Below, in pieces: positions 5,740 to 13,822 of a stretch of DNA of 49,545 bases. The notes under the pieces were generated by a model. That model was not told where the DNA came from. It did not search any database and saw nothing but the letters and a program-made list of their open reading frames with translations. Position numbers and translations under genes: made by a program. Source of the stretch: JAAZMI01 sp050942615 (GTDB taxonomy: Bacteria > Bacillota > Dethiobacteria > DTU022 > UBA8154); assembly GCA_050942615.1 (NCBI GenBank), contig JBMNNQ010000006.1, forward strand, positions 1 to 49,545, written 5' to 3'. Position 1 is the stretch's first letter. The number at the start of each line of letters is the position of its first letter.

Positions 5740-6900
5740 CTATAAATTGAAATAAAAATTGCCGATTTTTAAAATTGCTTCCAGGAAGATATCAACATCT
5801 TCCTTGGTGGTAAAATAGCTTAAACTTACCCTGCAGGTGCCCTGGCCCAGGGTGCCGATGGTTTTATGGGCCAGGGGTGCGCAGTGCATGCCGGACCGGG
5901 TAATAATGCCGAAATTTTCGTCCAGCAGAAAACTTAATTCGCCGCATTCTAAACCTGCCAGGTTAAGTGATAACACCGGTGTCTGGCGCCGGCTGTCTGC
6001 CGGGCCGTAAATGGTGATGCCCCGGATACTTTGCAAGCCGCTGATCAACCTGTCCATCAGGTTTTTTTCATGTTCCTGGATTACCGTCAGGCCGGTTTTT
6101 TGTATGAAATTTACACCTGCACCTAAACCGGCAATGCCGGGGGTGTTGGGCGTGCCGCTTTCATATTTGTCCGGCAGAAAATCCGGCTGTCGGGTTTCTG
6201 TGGATGAGGACCCGGTGCCGCCTTCGATCAGGGGCCGGATTTTTAAGCCCGGGCGGATATAGAACCCGCCGGTTCCCTGGGGGCCAAATAACCCTTTGTG
6301 CCCGGTAAAAGCCAAAACATCAATATTTTGTTCCTGCACATCCAGGGGGATGTTGCCGGCACCCTGGGCGGCATCTACTACGAACAGGGCCCCCTTTTCC
6401 CGGCAGATCTGCCCTACTTCTTGCAGCGGCTGAATGGTCCCCGTGACGTTGGAGGCGGCAAGGATGCAGACCAGGCGGGTATTTTTTCCCCAATTTTTCT
6501 CCAGGTCGGGGGGGTATAGACTGCCGTCGGGAGCGCATGTAAGATAGGTTACCGCCACCCCTTTTTCTCTTAAAGTGTGCAGGGGGCGGGCCACGGCGTT
6601 ATGCTCCATGGAACTGGTAAGAACGTGATCGCCGGGCTTAAGGTAACCTTTGAGCACGGTATTTAGGGCCTCGGTAATATTTTTGGTAAAAACCACCCGG
6701 GAAAAAGCAGCGATATTAAATAGTTTTGCCAGCGCTTCACGGGTGTCCAAAAGGACACTGGTCGCTTCCAGGGTCTTACTGCTGCTGCCCCGGCCGGGGT
6801 TGGCACCGATTTTGCGGTTATAGTTGTCCATTACCCGGTATACTGGTTCCGGTTTCGGCCAGGTTGTAGCCGCGTTGTCTAAATAGATGGTTTTGCCCAT
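5740..6900 (-). CDS. Cysteine desulfurase family protein (class V aminotransferase fold)
   Basis: The 386-residue PLP enzyme should take sulfur (or selenium) from cysteine as an enzyme persulfide. The PLP-binding Lys is in FTGHKGLFGPQG (about residues 200-212), N-terminal YLDNAATTWPKPEPVYRVM is a class V signature, and the probable active-site Cys is in TRSGMHCAPLAHKTIGTLGQ near residue 343. The form is closest to the EF2568-type group that travels with DUF3343 genes rather than housekeeping IscS. It is the third gene of a minus-strand cluster after the double-cubane reductase and DUF3343, which suggests a role in sulfur or selenium handling for that system. Confidence 0.88.
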   Translation of the reverse strand: MGKTIYLDNAATTWPKPEPVYRVMDNYNRKIGANPGRGSSSKTLEATSVLLDTREALAKLFNIAAFSRVVFTKNITEALNTVLKGYLKPGDHVLTSSMEHNAVARPLHTLREKGVAVTYLTCAPDGSLYPPDLEKNWGKNTRLVCILAASNVTGTIQPLQEVGQICREKGALFVVDAAQGAGNIPLDVQEQNIDVLAFTGHKGLFGPQGTGGFYIRPGLKIRPLIEGGTGSSSTETRQPDFLPDKYESGTPNTPGIAGLGAGVNFIQKTGLTVIQEHEKNLMDRLISGLQSIRGITIYGPADSRRQTPVLSLNLAGLECGELSFLLDENFGIITRSGMHCAPLAHKTIGTLGQGTCRVSLSYFTTKEDVDIFLEAILKIGNFYFNL

Positions 6901-6957
6901 ATTGCCTTGGCCCCCCTTTGCCGGTAGTCGCTTAACCTGCGGGTTGCCCGGGGGTTG

Positions 6958-7224
6958 CTAACAGGTTTTGTTCCACAGGGCTGTCCGCCGCTTGATTTTT
7001 ACAATACCTTCTGTTTGAATGCTGTTGTCCCCCGCCAGCACTTTTTTCACTGCTCCCACATTTTCCGCACTGACCAGCAGGGACATGCCGCAAAAGCTAC
7101 TTGCTTCGCGGGGGGTGGGGGAGATGCTGCATTTAATGCTGTTTTCCTTTAGTTTCCGGTACAGCCGGAGACCTTCCTGGTGGTTGGGGAAAAGGACATA
7201 ATAGTCATAGACTGCTGTTGTCAC
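6958..7224 (-). CDS. DUF3343 protein (putative Se/S carrier-like)
   Basis: The 88-residue protein (AVYDYYVLFPNHQEGLRLYR ... ISPTPREASSFCGMSLLVSA ... KVLAGDNSIQTEGIVKIKRR) fits the DUF3343 family, proposed to carry sulfur or selenium. The single Cys in SSFCGMSL would be the carrier residue; another lies at the C-terminus. It sits between the reductase and cysteine desulfurase genes, 10 bases after the reductase stop. The function is inferred from family and context. Confidence 0.8.
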   Translation of the reverse strand: MTTAVYDYYVLFPNHQEGLRLYRKLKENSIKCSISPTPREASSFCGMSLLVSAENVGAVKKVLAGDNSIQTEGIVKIKRRTALWNKTC

Positions 7225-7234
7225 CGTCTTGCCC

Positions 7235-8509
7235 CTATTTCCCGATTAGCTCGATGAAAGCCTGGACTCTGGTCCGCATTTGTTCCATGTCCTGTTCGCT
7301 GTAATCTGTTTCCAGGTGCAGATAGGGGACGCCTGCTTCTTTTAAGGCCTGCTGGACCAGGTATGCTTCTGTTGAATACAAGCCGCAAAACTGTAGGTTG
7401 CAGTCTATTACCCCGTCAACCTGATAATCTTTTACCAGGCGCAGGATGTCGTCGATCCGTTCTGCGTTGGGTGTAAAGCAGGCACAGTTTGTTTGCATAT
7501 AACGCCCGGCCAGCGCTTTGATCTGTTCATCCAGCGTTTTACCGTTTTCTTCAACTAAGTTTTCAAAATACCGGGTGCCGGTGCAAAGTTCTTCTACTAC
7601 GACGGCGGCGCCGCTGGTTTCTATAATATGGTGGAGCTTCCAGTTTGGAATGGCCATCGGGGTGCCGGTAACGAGGATGCGGGGTGCGTCGGCTGGGAAG
7701 ACTCCTTCGCCTTTGGCAATTCTGGCGTCCAGTTCATCACAGAGTTTGTGCACCATGGCCGCATTGCGTGCCGGATCATCATAAAAAGCAATTTGCGTGA
7801 CCAAAAGGACATCCTTCCCGCTGATGGGCAGGGGTGAATTTTTTCTGGTGCTGTAAAGCCGGGCCAGGGCCTTCCTTTTTTCGTTGATCAGCTTGATGTT
7901 TTCTGCCAATATTTCCGGGGTAACTTTGTTGCCGGTCAAATCCTCCACTTTTTTGAACAGCAACCTGATTTCTTCCTCCCAGGCCAGAATATCTTTTTCC
8001 CGTTTCATCTGGGGGGTGTCCATCACGTGGATGGGAACCTCCTGGCTTAGAATTTCCCAGGCTTTTTTCTTGCCGTCGCAGGTTGTTTCACCTATGTACA
8101 TGTCGGCAATTTTGAAAAAGGGGCAGGTGTCGTCCAGGCGGGCCCCTACGGATGCTTTGATGAGGGGGCAGGTGTTGGCCGGCAGTACCTTTTCACCGCC
8201 GGGCACCCAAAACTGGGATCCCCCGCATAGACCGGTTGCAATGCCGCCGGCGGCAAAGATAATTTCGTCGGGCACATAAACGCAGAAGGTGCCGAATACT
8301 TTGCCCCCTTTTTTTTGATGTTCAACTAATTCTGCCGGTCTGACACCATGGATTTCAGCAACTACAAAGTTGAAAAAGTCCATTCCCTCCGGGCGATTTT
8401 CCTGGGACATATAAATAGCACCAAAAGCCTCGGGTAAAGCCTCACAGAGCAGATCATGCTTTTCCAGATCCATTTCCAAGTCTGACCACATTTTTCGATA
8501 ATCAGCCAC
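7235..8509 (-). CDS. Double-cubane-cluster anaerobic reductase (2-hydroxyacyl-CoA dehydratase family)
   Basis: The 424-residue protein belongs to the HgdB/FldC family in its single-subunit double-cubane form (YjiM/DCCP-like). Cysteines suited to bind a [Fe8S9]-type cluster occur in FGTFCVYVP, TGLCGGSQF, ANTCPLIK, DDTCPFFK and GETTCDGKKK (about residues 75-145). More are in TNCACFTPN and DCNLQFCGLY near 345-380. Such proteins perform low-potential reductions driven by an ATP-hydrolysing activator; known members reduce small molecules such as acetylene in vitro, and the natural substrate is unknown. GTG start at 8509 with GGGGG upstream. The activase gene is divergent from it across a 212-bp promoter region. 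Confidence 0.85.
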   Translation of the reverse strand: MADYRKMWSDLEMDLEKHDLLCEALPEAFGAIYMSQENRPEGMDFFNFVVAEIHGVRPAELVEHQKKGGKVFGTFCVYVPDEIIFAAGGIATGLCGGSQFWVPGGEKVLPANTCPLIKASVGARLDDTCPFFKIADMYIGETTCDGKKKAWEILSQEVPIHVMDTPQMKREKDILAWEEEIRLLFKKVEDLTGNKVTPEILAENIKLINEKRKALARLYSTRKNSPLPISGKDVLLVTQIAFYDDPARNAAMVHKLCDELDARIAKGEGVFPADAPRILVTGTPMAIPNWKLHHIIETSGAAVVVEELCTGTRYFENLVEENGKTLDEQIKALAGRYMQTNCACFTPNAERIDDILRLVKDYQVDGVIDCNLQFCGLYSTEAYLVQQALKEAGVPYLHLETDYSEQDMEQMRTRVQAFIELIGK

Positions 8510-8721
8510 AAAGTAGCCCCCTAAAATTTAGTTTTGTTACCTTTTTCCTGTAATTTGTTTTAATTAAATTATACCGGCGTTTTTTCTGATGTTCCAATTA
8601 AATTTATCTATTGGCGGTGGCGGCAGGATAGAGAAAACCTTTACCGGTGAGGTGATCTGAAAGGGAAGATCCATGGTAAGATATTTATGAGGATATCTAG
8701 AAAATAGGGGGGCAGGTAAGC

Positions 8722-9489
8722 TTGTTAACTACTATCGGGGTGGACGTGGGTTCTGCATCTACCAAAATCGTGCTTTTGCATAAGCAAAAGATGTACTCAA
8801 AAATCCGTCCGACGGGGTGGAGTCCCCGGGATGCAGGCCATCAAATTCTGGAGGATATTTTAGAGGAACATGCTTTGACCCTGCAGGAAATTGATTATGC
8901 AGTGGCTACCGGTTATGGCAGGGCTGCCGTTACCTATGCCCAAAAGGAAGTTACGGAAATAACCTGCCACGGGAGGGGGGCGGTTTACCTGCTGCCGGAG
9001 GTGGATACAATCATTGATATTGGCGGCCAGGACAGCAAGGTGATTAAAATTGCCCCGGGGGGCAAGGTGCAGGATTTTATGATGAACGACAAATGTGCTG
9101 CCGGGACGGGGCGCTTTTTGGGGGTGATGGCTAATGCTTTGGGGTTGGATGTTGCTGAACTGGGCAGGTACCGGGCGGCAAAACCGGCTGCTATTAACAA
9201 TATGTGTACTGTTTTTGCTGAATCAGAGGTAATCGGGCTGCTTGCCCGGGGTACAGCGAAGGATACCATTATTTCCGGGTTGCACCAGGCTGTGGCCCGG
9301 CGCACCGGGTCTATGATCAAAAAAATGGGCCCTTACCATACTGTAACCTTTACCGGCGGGGTAGCTTTAAATGCGGGTGTTCACCGTTGTTTGGAAGAAG
9401 AGCTGGGCACCAGGATTTTGGTGTCAGAGCACTGTCAAATAGCAGGCGCCCTAGGCGCAGCACTGCTTGCCCGGGATTGCTGTTTATAA
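8722..9489 (+). CDS. ATP-dependent activase of the double-cubane reductase (HgdC/BadF family)
   Basis: The 255-residue ASKHA-fold ATPase has phosphate 1 (TIGVDVGSASTKIVLL), phosphate 2 (DTIIDIGGQDSKVI) and adenosine (TGGVALNAGV) motifs. The Cys of NDKCAAGTGRFL and the one in NNMCTVF should hold the [4Fe4S] cluster shared by the homodimer. It would drive electrons into the partner dehydratase or reductase using ATP. TTG start at 8722 after GGGGGGCAGG. It lies directly across a divergent promoter region from the double-cubane protein, the usual partner arrangement. Confidence 0.9.
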   Translation: MLTTIGVDVGSASTKIVLLHKQKMYSKIRPTGWSPRDAGHQILEDILEEHALTLQEIDYAVATGYGRAAVTYAQKEVTEITCHGRGAVYLLPEVDTIIDIGGQDSKVIKIAPGGKVQDFMMNDKCAAGTGRFLGVMANALGLDVAELGRYRAAKPAAINNMCTVFAESEVIGLLARGTAKDTIISGLHQAVARRTGSMIKKMGPYHTVTFTGGVALNAGVHRCLEEELGTRILVSEHCQIAGALGAALLARDCCL

Positions 9490-9507
9490 TTAAGAAAATG
9501 CAATGGG

Positions 9508-9611
9508 AATGCAATGGGGACGGTTCCTGTTGCACCACAACGAACTGCATGTTAAAGTTTCTTATGGCGCAGTCATAACAGCTATCGGATTAACCCCCCA
9601 ATATTGGGAAC
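9508..9611. repeat. 104-bp repeat, copy B, with REP-like end
   Basis: It differs from 3288-3391 by one base. It starts with the REP-like palindrome (ATGCAATGGGGACGG). In this copy the repeat continues through 9612-9911 to the Rpn-like ORF, showing what copy A has lost. Confidence 0.85.
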
Positions 9612-9795
9612 AAAGGCTCCAGCACTATAATAGTGGTTACAGAAATACAAAAAGTTATTGTTTTTTCACAGACTTAACCAGGGTTTTTGTAAACTTTCAT
9701 TTAGGGGAAGACGGTAGTGGGTTTTTAAAAAAAAATGAAGCCTTACAAAAAGATAGGGAGAAAAAAGCTGGGCAGATTATTAAACAGTACCTAGG

Positions 9796-10077
9796 CTATT
9801 CTTCCAGAAACAGTTTCACGCTTGGCGCTTTGGCGGCTTTTCTTAGACTTTTTTTAAGGGTTTCTATTTCAGTTTGGCCCTCAAGCTTTTTTAATGGTTT
9901 ATCACTGTGCAGATGGTAGTCATCCTTATCTTGCAGCAAATCTAGTATGCTTTCCTTAATACCCTCTTCCCTGCCTTTTTCATGATAAGACGTTGTCAGT
10001 TGCATAAAGGCCTTTAACTCCTTAGGGGTTAGTTCATCGTGTTTTTCATGTTCCCGTGTTTTGCTATTAGTAGGCAT
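9796..10077 (-). CDS. Stand-alone C-terminal part of an Rpn-family (PD-(D/E)XK) protein
   Basis: The 93-residue product (LTPKELKAFMQLTTSYHEKG, REEGIKESILDLLQDKDDYH) resembles the C-terminal, charged helical region of Rpn recombination-promoting nuclease/putative transposase proteins. The N-terminal nuclease domain is not present upstream. It has its own Shine-Dalgarno (GGGAAGGA) about ten bases before the ATG, so it may be translated. It could be a decayed gene or a short C-terminal partner of the kind made by internal initiation in other Rpn genes. A deleted relative lies at 3422-3481. Confidence 0.55.
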   Translation of the reverse strand: MPTNSKTREHEKHDELTPKELKAFMQLTTSYHEKGREEGIKESILDLLQDKDDYHLHSDKPLKKLEGQTEIETLKKSLRKAAKAPSVKLFLEE

Positions 10078-10189
10078 ATCGGCGGTTCCTTCCCGTTGGC
10101 TTTTGGAAGTTTTATTGTAATTCCATTTTATACAACAGGTGTTTCATCGTTTTTTATAGAATAATCAATTTGGAGTTATTTTTTGACAG

Positions 10190-10720
10190 GTGGTGGCCAT
10201 GCGACAGGTAGAATACAGGTTGAAAAACGGTTTGATCGGTTTGGTGGCAGATACCCATGTGCCCACCCGGGCGGTGGCTCTGCCCGCGCAGCTTTTTACC
10301 CTTTTCAGGGGGGTGGATCTGATCTTGCATGCCGGGGATCTGGTAGTAGAAAGTATTTTAAATGAACTGAGGACTATCGCTCCGGTGGAGGCTGTGGCTG
10401 GGAATATGGATTCTGCAGGTCTTAAAGCGAAGCTGGGCTTAAAGAAAATTATCTGTTTGGGAAAGGTTTCTTTGGGGCTTTTCCATGGCACCGGTTTGCC
10501 CCGCGGTGAACCGGCGCCAATTTTACAATGTTTCCAGGGGTGTAATATTCAGGGCCTTATTTTTGGGCACAGCCATGTTCCTCTTTGGGGGTACACTGAG
10601 GGTATTCTTACTGTCAACCCCGGCTCAGCAACAGATCCGCGCGCCGGCTACCGCCCTTCATGTGCCCTGCTGCGGGTAGAAGGCCGGCAGCTTCAGGGGG
10701 AAATTTTGGAATTGGCCTGA
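10190..10720 (+). CDS. YfcE-type metallophosphoesterase
   Basis: The 176-residue protein has the calcineurin-like phosphoesterase motifs in order: LVADTHVP (first Asp/His; the usual Ser is Ala), DLILHAGDLV, AVAGNMD, LFHGTG and IFGHSHVPLW. The size fits the short YfcE/MJ0936 phosphodiesterases with two metal ions. The substrate is unknown. The GTG at 10190 gives the listed frame, but the ATG at 10199, preceded by AGGTGG, may be the true start. It stands alone, 239 bases before the next gene, in a stretch with no other feature seen. Confidence 0.85.
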   Translation: MVAMRQVEYRLKNGLIGLVADTHVPTRAVALPAQLFTLFRGVDLILHAGDLVVESILNELRTIAPVEAVAGNMDSAGLKAKLGLKKIICLGKVSLGLFHGTGLPRGEPAPILQCFQGCNIQGLIFGHSHVPLWGYTEGILTVNPGSATDPRAGYRPSCALLRVEGRQLQGEILELA

Positions 10721-10959
10721 ATAATCTTAAATATAGATGGGTATTTGGCTGTTACCTTATGTTTGCCCGACTCCGCTGTTTGCCAAATATTTAAACACCC
10801 CTTGGATTATAAAATGTGCCAGGGAAAGACTAAGTCGTGGGTATACCATTTCATTTTACCCGGTAAATATGAATAATCAATGTTTTCCTGCGCAATGCAT
10901 CAGCTGCAATGTGTTAGCCCGGCAGTTTAACTTTTTTCCCCAAGGAAAGGGATGTATAT

Positions 10960-11982
10960 ATGAAGGTTGCAGTTGTCGGTGGAGGCCCTGCAGGCCTGAC
11001 AGCAGCTAAAACGGCTGCAGACAACGGGTTGGAGGTAACGCTTTTTGAACATTACAGGATAGGGGAACGCATTAATTGCGGGGAAGGTTTTTTTGATATC
11101 CTGGGGTTATGTGGTAAACCGGAGGCCGGGGTTTTGTTCAAGGTCCAACAAATTCTTTTAAAAGTAAATAAATTACACCGCATTGACAGCTCCAAGCTGA
11201 ATTTATGGATGATTGACAGGGCCGGTTGGCAACGCTGCCTGGCAGAGGAAGCACGTACATCAGGTGTGAAAATTTTGGAGGAAACCCCGATCAAAATTAA
11301 CGACATGGAGCTTCTTCGGCAGGACTATGACTGGGTGATAGATGCCAGCGGTGTTTCTGCCATTTCCTTAAAAGACGGGACCGGCGCCGGTGAAAACAGG
11401 GACCGTGCCGCCCTTACCATACAGTGTCGCCTAAAAGGCGATTTTTCCAACCTTAAAAATTCTTTGAAGGCTGTACTGGAGCCACACTACCAGGGCTATT
11501 ATTGGATATTTCCCAAGATAGCTTCGGAAGAGGGTCTGGCTAATGTAGGTATTGGTTTTTTTAACCATCCTTCCGCAAAAATAAACCTCAGGCAAGAGCT
11601 GTCCCGGGTTTTGCAACAGGAAAATTTGCAGGACTACCCTATTTTGGAATGCAGGGGGGGGAAAATCCCCTTGAACAGGGCGACTCCCTTTATGAAGGGC
11701 AATACCCTGTTGGTCGGTGATGCTGCCGGTCTGGCCTCACCGCTGTACGGGGGAGGGCTGGATATGGCTGTTGTTAGCGGCAGGTTGGCCGCTCTTTCCC
11801 TGGCACAGGGTGAACCCCATAAGTACGAACAGCTTTTTTGGGAAAAGGTTAAACACAAGGCTATTAATGAAGAAAAAATTTATAACCTTTGGGAACAAAA
11901 AGGCATTAATTTTATGGAATACTTATTTAAAGCCCCGGCAAATTTCCTGATCCCCGTGCTTTTTAACTTGGCGTCGGTATAA
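10960..11982 (+). CDS. Geranylgeranyl reductase-family FAD-dependent oxidoreductase
   Basis: The 340-residue flavoprotein begins with a Rossmann FAD motif (MKVAVVGGGPAGLTAAKTAA) and carries the second FAD motif LLVGDAAGLASPLYGGGLDM near residues 247-267. It also has the pattern PHYQGYYWIFPK typical of the GGR/digeranylgeranyl-lipid reductase group. Family members saturate isoprenoid chains or related polyenes; in bacteria many have unassigned substrates. No membrane segment is evident except a mildly hydrophobic C-terminus (FLIPVLFNLASV). No lipid genes are adjacent, so the pathway cannot be named. Confidence 0.8.
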   Translation: MKVAVVGGGPAGLTAAKTAADNGLEVTLFEHYRIGERINCGEGFFDILGLCGKPEAGVLFKVQQILLKVNKLHRIDSSKLNLWMIDRAGWQRCLAEEARTSGVKILEETPIKINDMELLRQDYDWVIDASGVSAISLKDGTGAGENRDRAALTIQCRLKGDFSNLKNSLKAVLEPHYQGYYWIFPKIASEEGLANVGIGFFNHPSAKINLRQELSRVLQQENLQDYPILECRGGKIPLNRATPFMKGNTLLVGDAAGLASPLYGGGLDMAVVSGRLAALSLAQGEPHKYEQLFWEKVKHKAINEEKIYNLWEQKGINFMEYLFKAPANFLIPVLFNLASV

Positions 11983-12197
11983 CAAGGGCTGGAATATTGA
12001 CTGCAACATTGCTTATGATTATGTTTTTTTAACGGTGACAGGGGTTTTATGGTAAGGTGCCGCTAACTAAAAATTTGTGAAACCTTCCTAAAAAATGTAG
12101 ATACTACAACACCCGCAAGGTACTTTCCCGGCCCCCTCAGGGCTTCTATAGCCGGGAGTTCAAGGCGCCAAGGATGTTGATGTGCGATTTTAACGTC

Positions 12198-12244
12198 AAG
12201 CCGGCACAGGGGCTAATCATAGATACAGCCCTTGAGGCCGGCTT
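12198..12244. other. Hairpin in the 11983-12481 intergenic region
   Basis: The arms AAGCCGGC (12198-12205) and GCCGGCTT (12237-12244) are complementary. Inner arms AGGGGCT and AGCCCT extend the stem with a bulge. It sits about 215 bases past the flavoprotein stop. It has no T-tract and fits no RNA family I recognise; no gene is seen in this 500-base gap. Confidence 0.45.
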
Positions 12245-12290
12245 AGTTGTTTAAGACTAGCCCCCTGTTTGCCTCAAACAAAGAACCGTC

Positions 12291-12356
12291 CCCGGTGTTT
12301 CGCCCCGGTGTTTGCCCTTTGCCTGTTTGCCCCGGTGTTTGCCCCGGTGTTTGGGT
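12291..12356. repeat. Short GC-rich repeats (CCCCGGTGTTT)
   Basis: The 11-base unit CCCCGGTGTTT occurs at 12290-12300, about 12303-12313, about 12330-12340 and about 12342-12352, with degenerate units between. The array starts at an inverted piece of the REP-like GAACCGTCCCC sequence, so it may be derived from that family. Confidence 0.6.
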
Positions 12357-12481
12357 GTTTATTTATGTAATTACCCCCTTATTTTCTTTAAAAGATGCTG
12401 TTTGTAGGCTATAATATCCCTGTAGTAAAATGTGGTTGATGCAGAAATAAATGGGTGTGACAGGAGAGGGGTTGACGGCCG

Positions 12482-12979
12482 TTGGGGGCTGCAGGCCTGG
12501 AATTGCTGAATTTTTTGTCGATGGAACTTACTGTAATGTTTACCGCGGCCTTGCCGGTTATTGAGCTTAAGGGCGCTATTCCGGTGGGCATTTCCCTGGG
12601 GATGACGCCGCTTCACGCTGCTGCAGTTGCTTTTGTGGGCAGTATGATTCCCGTGCCGATTATTTTGTTTACTGTTCGCCCTGTTTTCAATTATCTGAAA
12701 TCCACAAATACTTTTAAAAAAATGATCTATAAGCTGACGGCCCGTTTCCTGAAAAAAAGCGGTGGCAGGATCCAAAGATATGGCCTTTGGGGCCTTATTT
12801 TTTTGGTCGCCGTACCCCTGCCGGGGACAGGGGTCTGGAGCGGCAGCCTTATTGCGGCGCTTTTGGATATGCGGTTTAAGTGGGCCTTTCCGGCTATTTT
12901 TGTGGGAAATTTGATTGCAGGAATACTGATAATGGGGGTCAGCGAAGGCTTGTTCAAGGTGCTGTGTGGGGGCTGGTGA
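12482..12979 (+). CDS. Putative small multidrug export protein (PF06695-type membrane protein)
   Basis: The 165-residue integral membrane protein has about four hydrophobic segments and the family signature LPVIELKGAIPVGISLGM near the N-terminus. GLIFLVAVPLPGTGVWSGSL follows, then AIFVGNLIAGILIMGV. The family name implies drug export, but direct evidence for the group is thin. The start is uncertain: TTG at 12482 gives a typical N-terminus but the GGAG is about 15 bases away. The ATG at 12524 is an alternative. It is followed closely by a VanZ-like gene. Confidence 0.75.
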   Translation: MGAAGLELLNFLSMELTVMFTAALPVIELKGAIPVGISLGMTPLHAAAVAFVGSMIPVPIILFTVRPVFNYLKSTNTFKKMIYKLTARFLKKSGGRIQRYGLWGLIFLVAVPLPGTGVWSGSLIAALLDMRFKWAFPAIFVGNLIAGILIMGVSEGLFKVLCGGW

Positions 12980-13008
12980 AAAATTTGCTGGAAGAAGGTA
13001 CTTTGCAG

Positions 13009-13458
13009 ATGCCTAAAATTCTTTCCTGGATGGCTGTGTTTCTGGTGATGCTTTTAATTTTCAACCTTTCTTCACAGGTGGCGGAACATTCGAACGAGCT
13101 TAGCACCGGAATAACGGAACTGATTATTAAGGCAGTGGAAAAGGTGGCACCCGGGGCGGAGCTTGATCAAAAAAATATCAACAACAGGTTAAGGAAAAAC
13201 GCACATTTTTTTTCTTACCTGCTTTTGGGGATGTTTGCATACAATGCCTTGCGGCGCAGCGGCTTGCGGGGCTGGCGATGTTTTATTTTAGCCTTGGGGG
13301 TCTGTGTTTCGTATGCCATTACCGATGAGGTGCATCAGCTTTATGTTCCCGGCAGGGGCGGGCAGGTGCGGGATGTACTTATCGACAGCGCCGGGGCCTG
13401 TGTGGGGATCGGGCTGTGCCGGTTTTGGATTTTAGGAAAAATATGTAGCAAAATATAA
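13009..13458 (+). CDS. VanZ-like family membrane protein
   Basis: The product is 149 residues with about four membrane segments, and MPKILSWMAVFLVMLLIFNL followed by SSQ is the standard N-terminus of the family. RKNAHFFSYLLLGMFAYNAL and AITDEVHQLYVPGRGGQVRD carry the conserved His and Glu-Asp-type residues. VanZ relatives are linked to teicoplanin resistance and cell-surface stress, but most chromosomal copies have no known role. The ATG at 13009 is preferred (GAAGG nine bases upstream). A GTG at 12976 overlapping the previous stop is an alternative and would give translational coupling. Confidence 0.8.
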   Translation: MPKILSWMAVFLVMLLIFNLSSQVAEHSNELSTGITELIIKAVEKVAPGAELDQKNINNRLRKNAHFFSYLLLGMFAYNALRRSGLRGWRCFILALGVCVSYAITDEVHQLYVPGRGGQVRDVLIDSAGACVGIGLCRFWILGKICSKI

Positions 13459-13599
13459 TAAAAAAAGGTATTTAAAGGTTATGTGTCGTATATAAAGGCA
13501 AAGGCAATGGGATAAATATGGCAATAGGGGTTGGTACTGGATATCACGACAACATCTAACAAAAAATAGGACCGGGTGAGGCCGGCAGTGACAGCCTGG

Positions 13600-13807
13600 C
13601 CGGGGCGCACCTGTCAGTGGAACAGGTTTAAAGCCCGGGTTTTGGCAGGGAGATCATTAGTGGATGTGGTAACGCTATCCACAATAGGGTTGGGGCATCA
13701 ACTCTTAAAGGAGAAGTTGTAGGGCCTGCTTTGGCTGGCGTTCTTCAATGACGTTAGAATCCCCCGGATTTATCCACGGGAGGTATCTCAAGTTAATAAA
13801 AATTTGA
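13600..13807 (+). pseudogene. Remnant of TnpB (IS200/IS605 family) C-terminus and right end
   Basis: The last frame, MTLESPGFIHGRYLKLIKI with stop at 13805-13807, is a characteristic TnpB C-terminal tail. Further upstream, pieces such as APVSGTGLKPGFWQGDH and GPALAGV continue the tail in other frames with stops between them. The nucleotide sequence over 13756-13790 also forms the CCCCCGG...CACGGGAGG hairpin that serves as element end and guide-RNA 3' end in intact members. The rest of TnpB and any TnpA are gone. The leading part of this gap, 13459-13600, shows no gene. Confidence 0.65.
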
Positions 13808-13822
13808 TTGGTGGTCGAAACA

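Noticed and set aside
9503..9919. 138-codon plus-strand frame starting in the REP-like repeat
   Set aside because: The start lies inside the palindrome, the end is antisense to the Rpn-like ORF, and no domain is recognised. Its middle (VSYGAVITAIGLTPQYWEQR) is repeated in copy A, so it may be a real relic, but the evidence is too weak to call.
12040..12250. Riboswitch upstream of the small multidrug export gene
   Set aside because: A hairpin exists, but no conserved riboswitch core could be recognised and the distance to the gene is over 200 bases.
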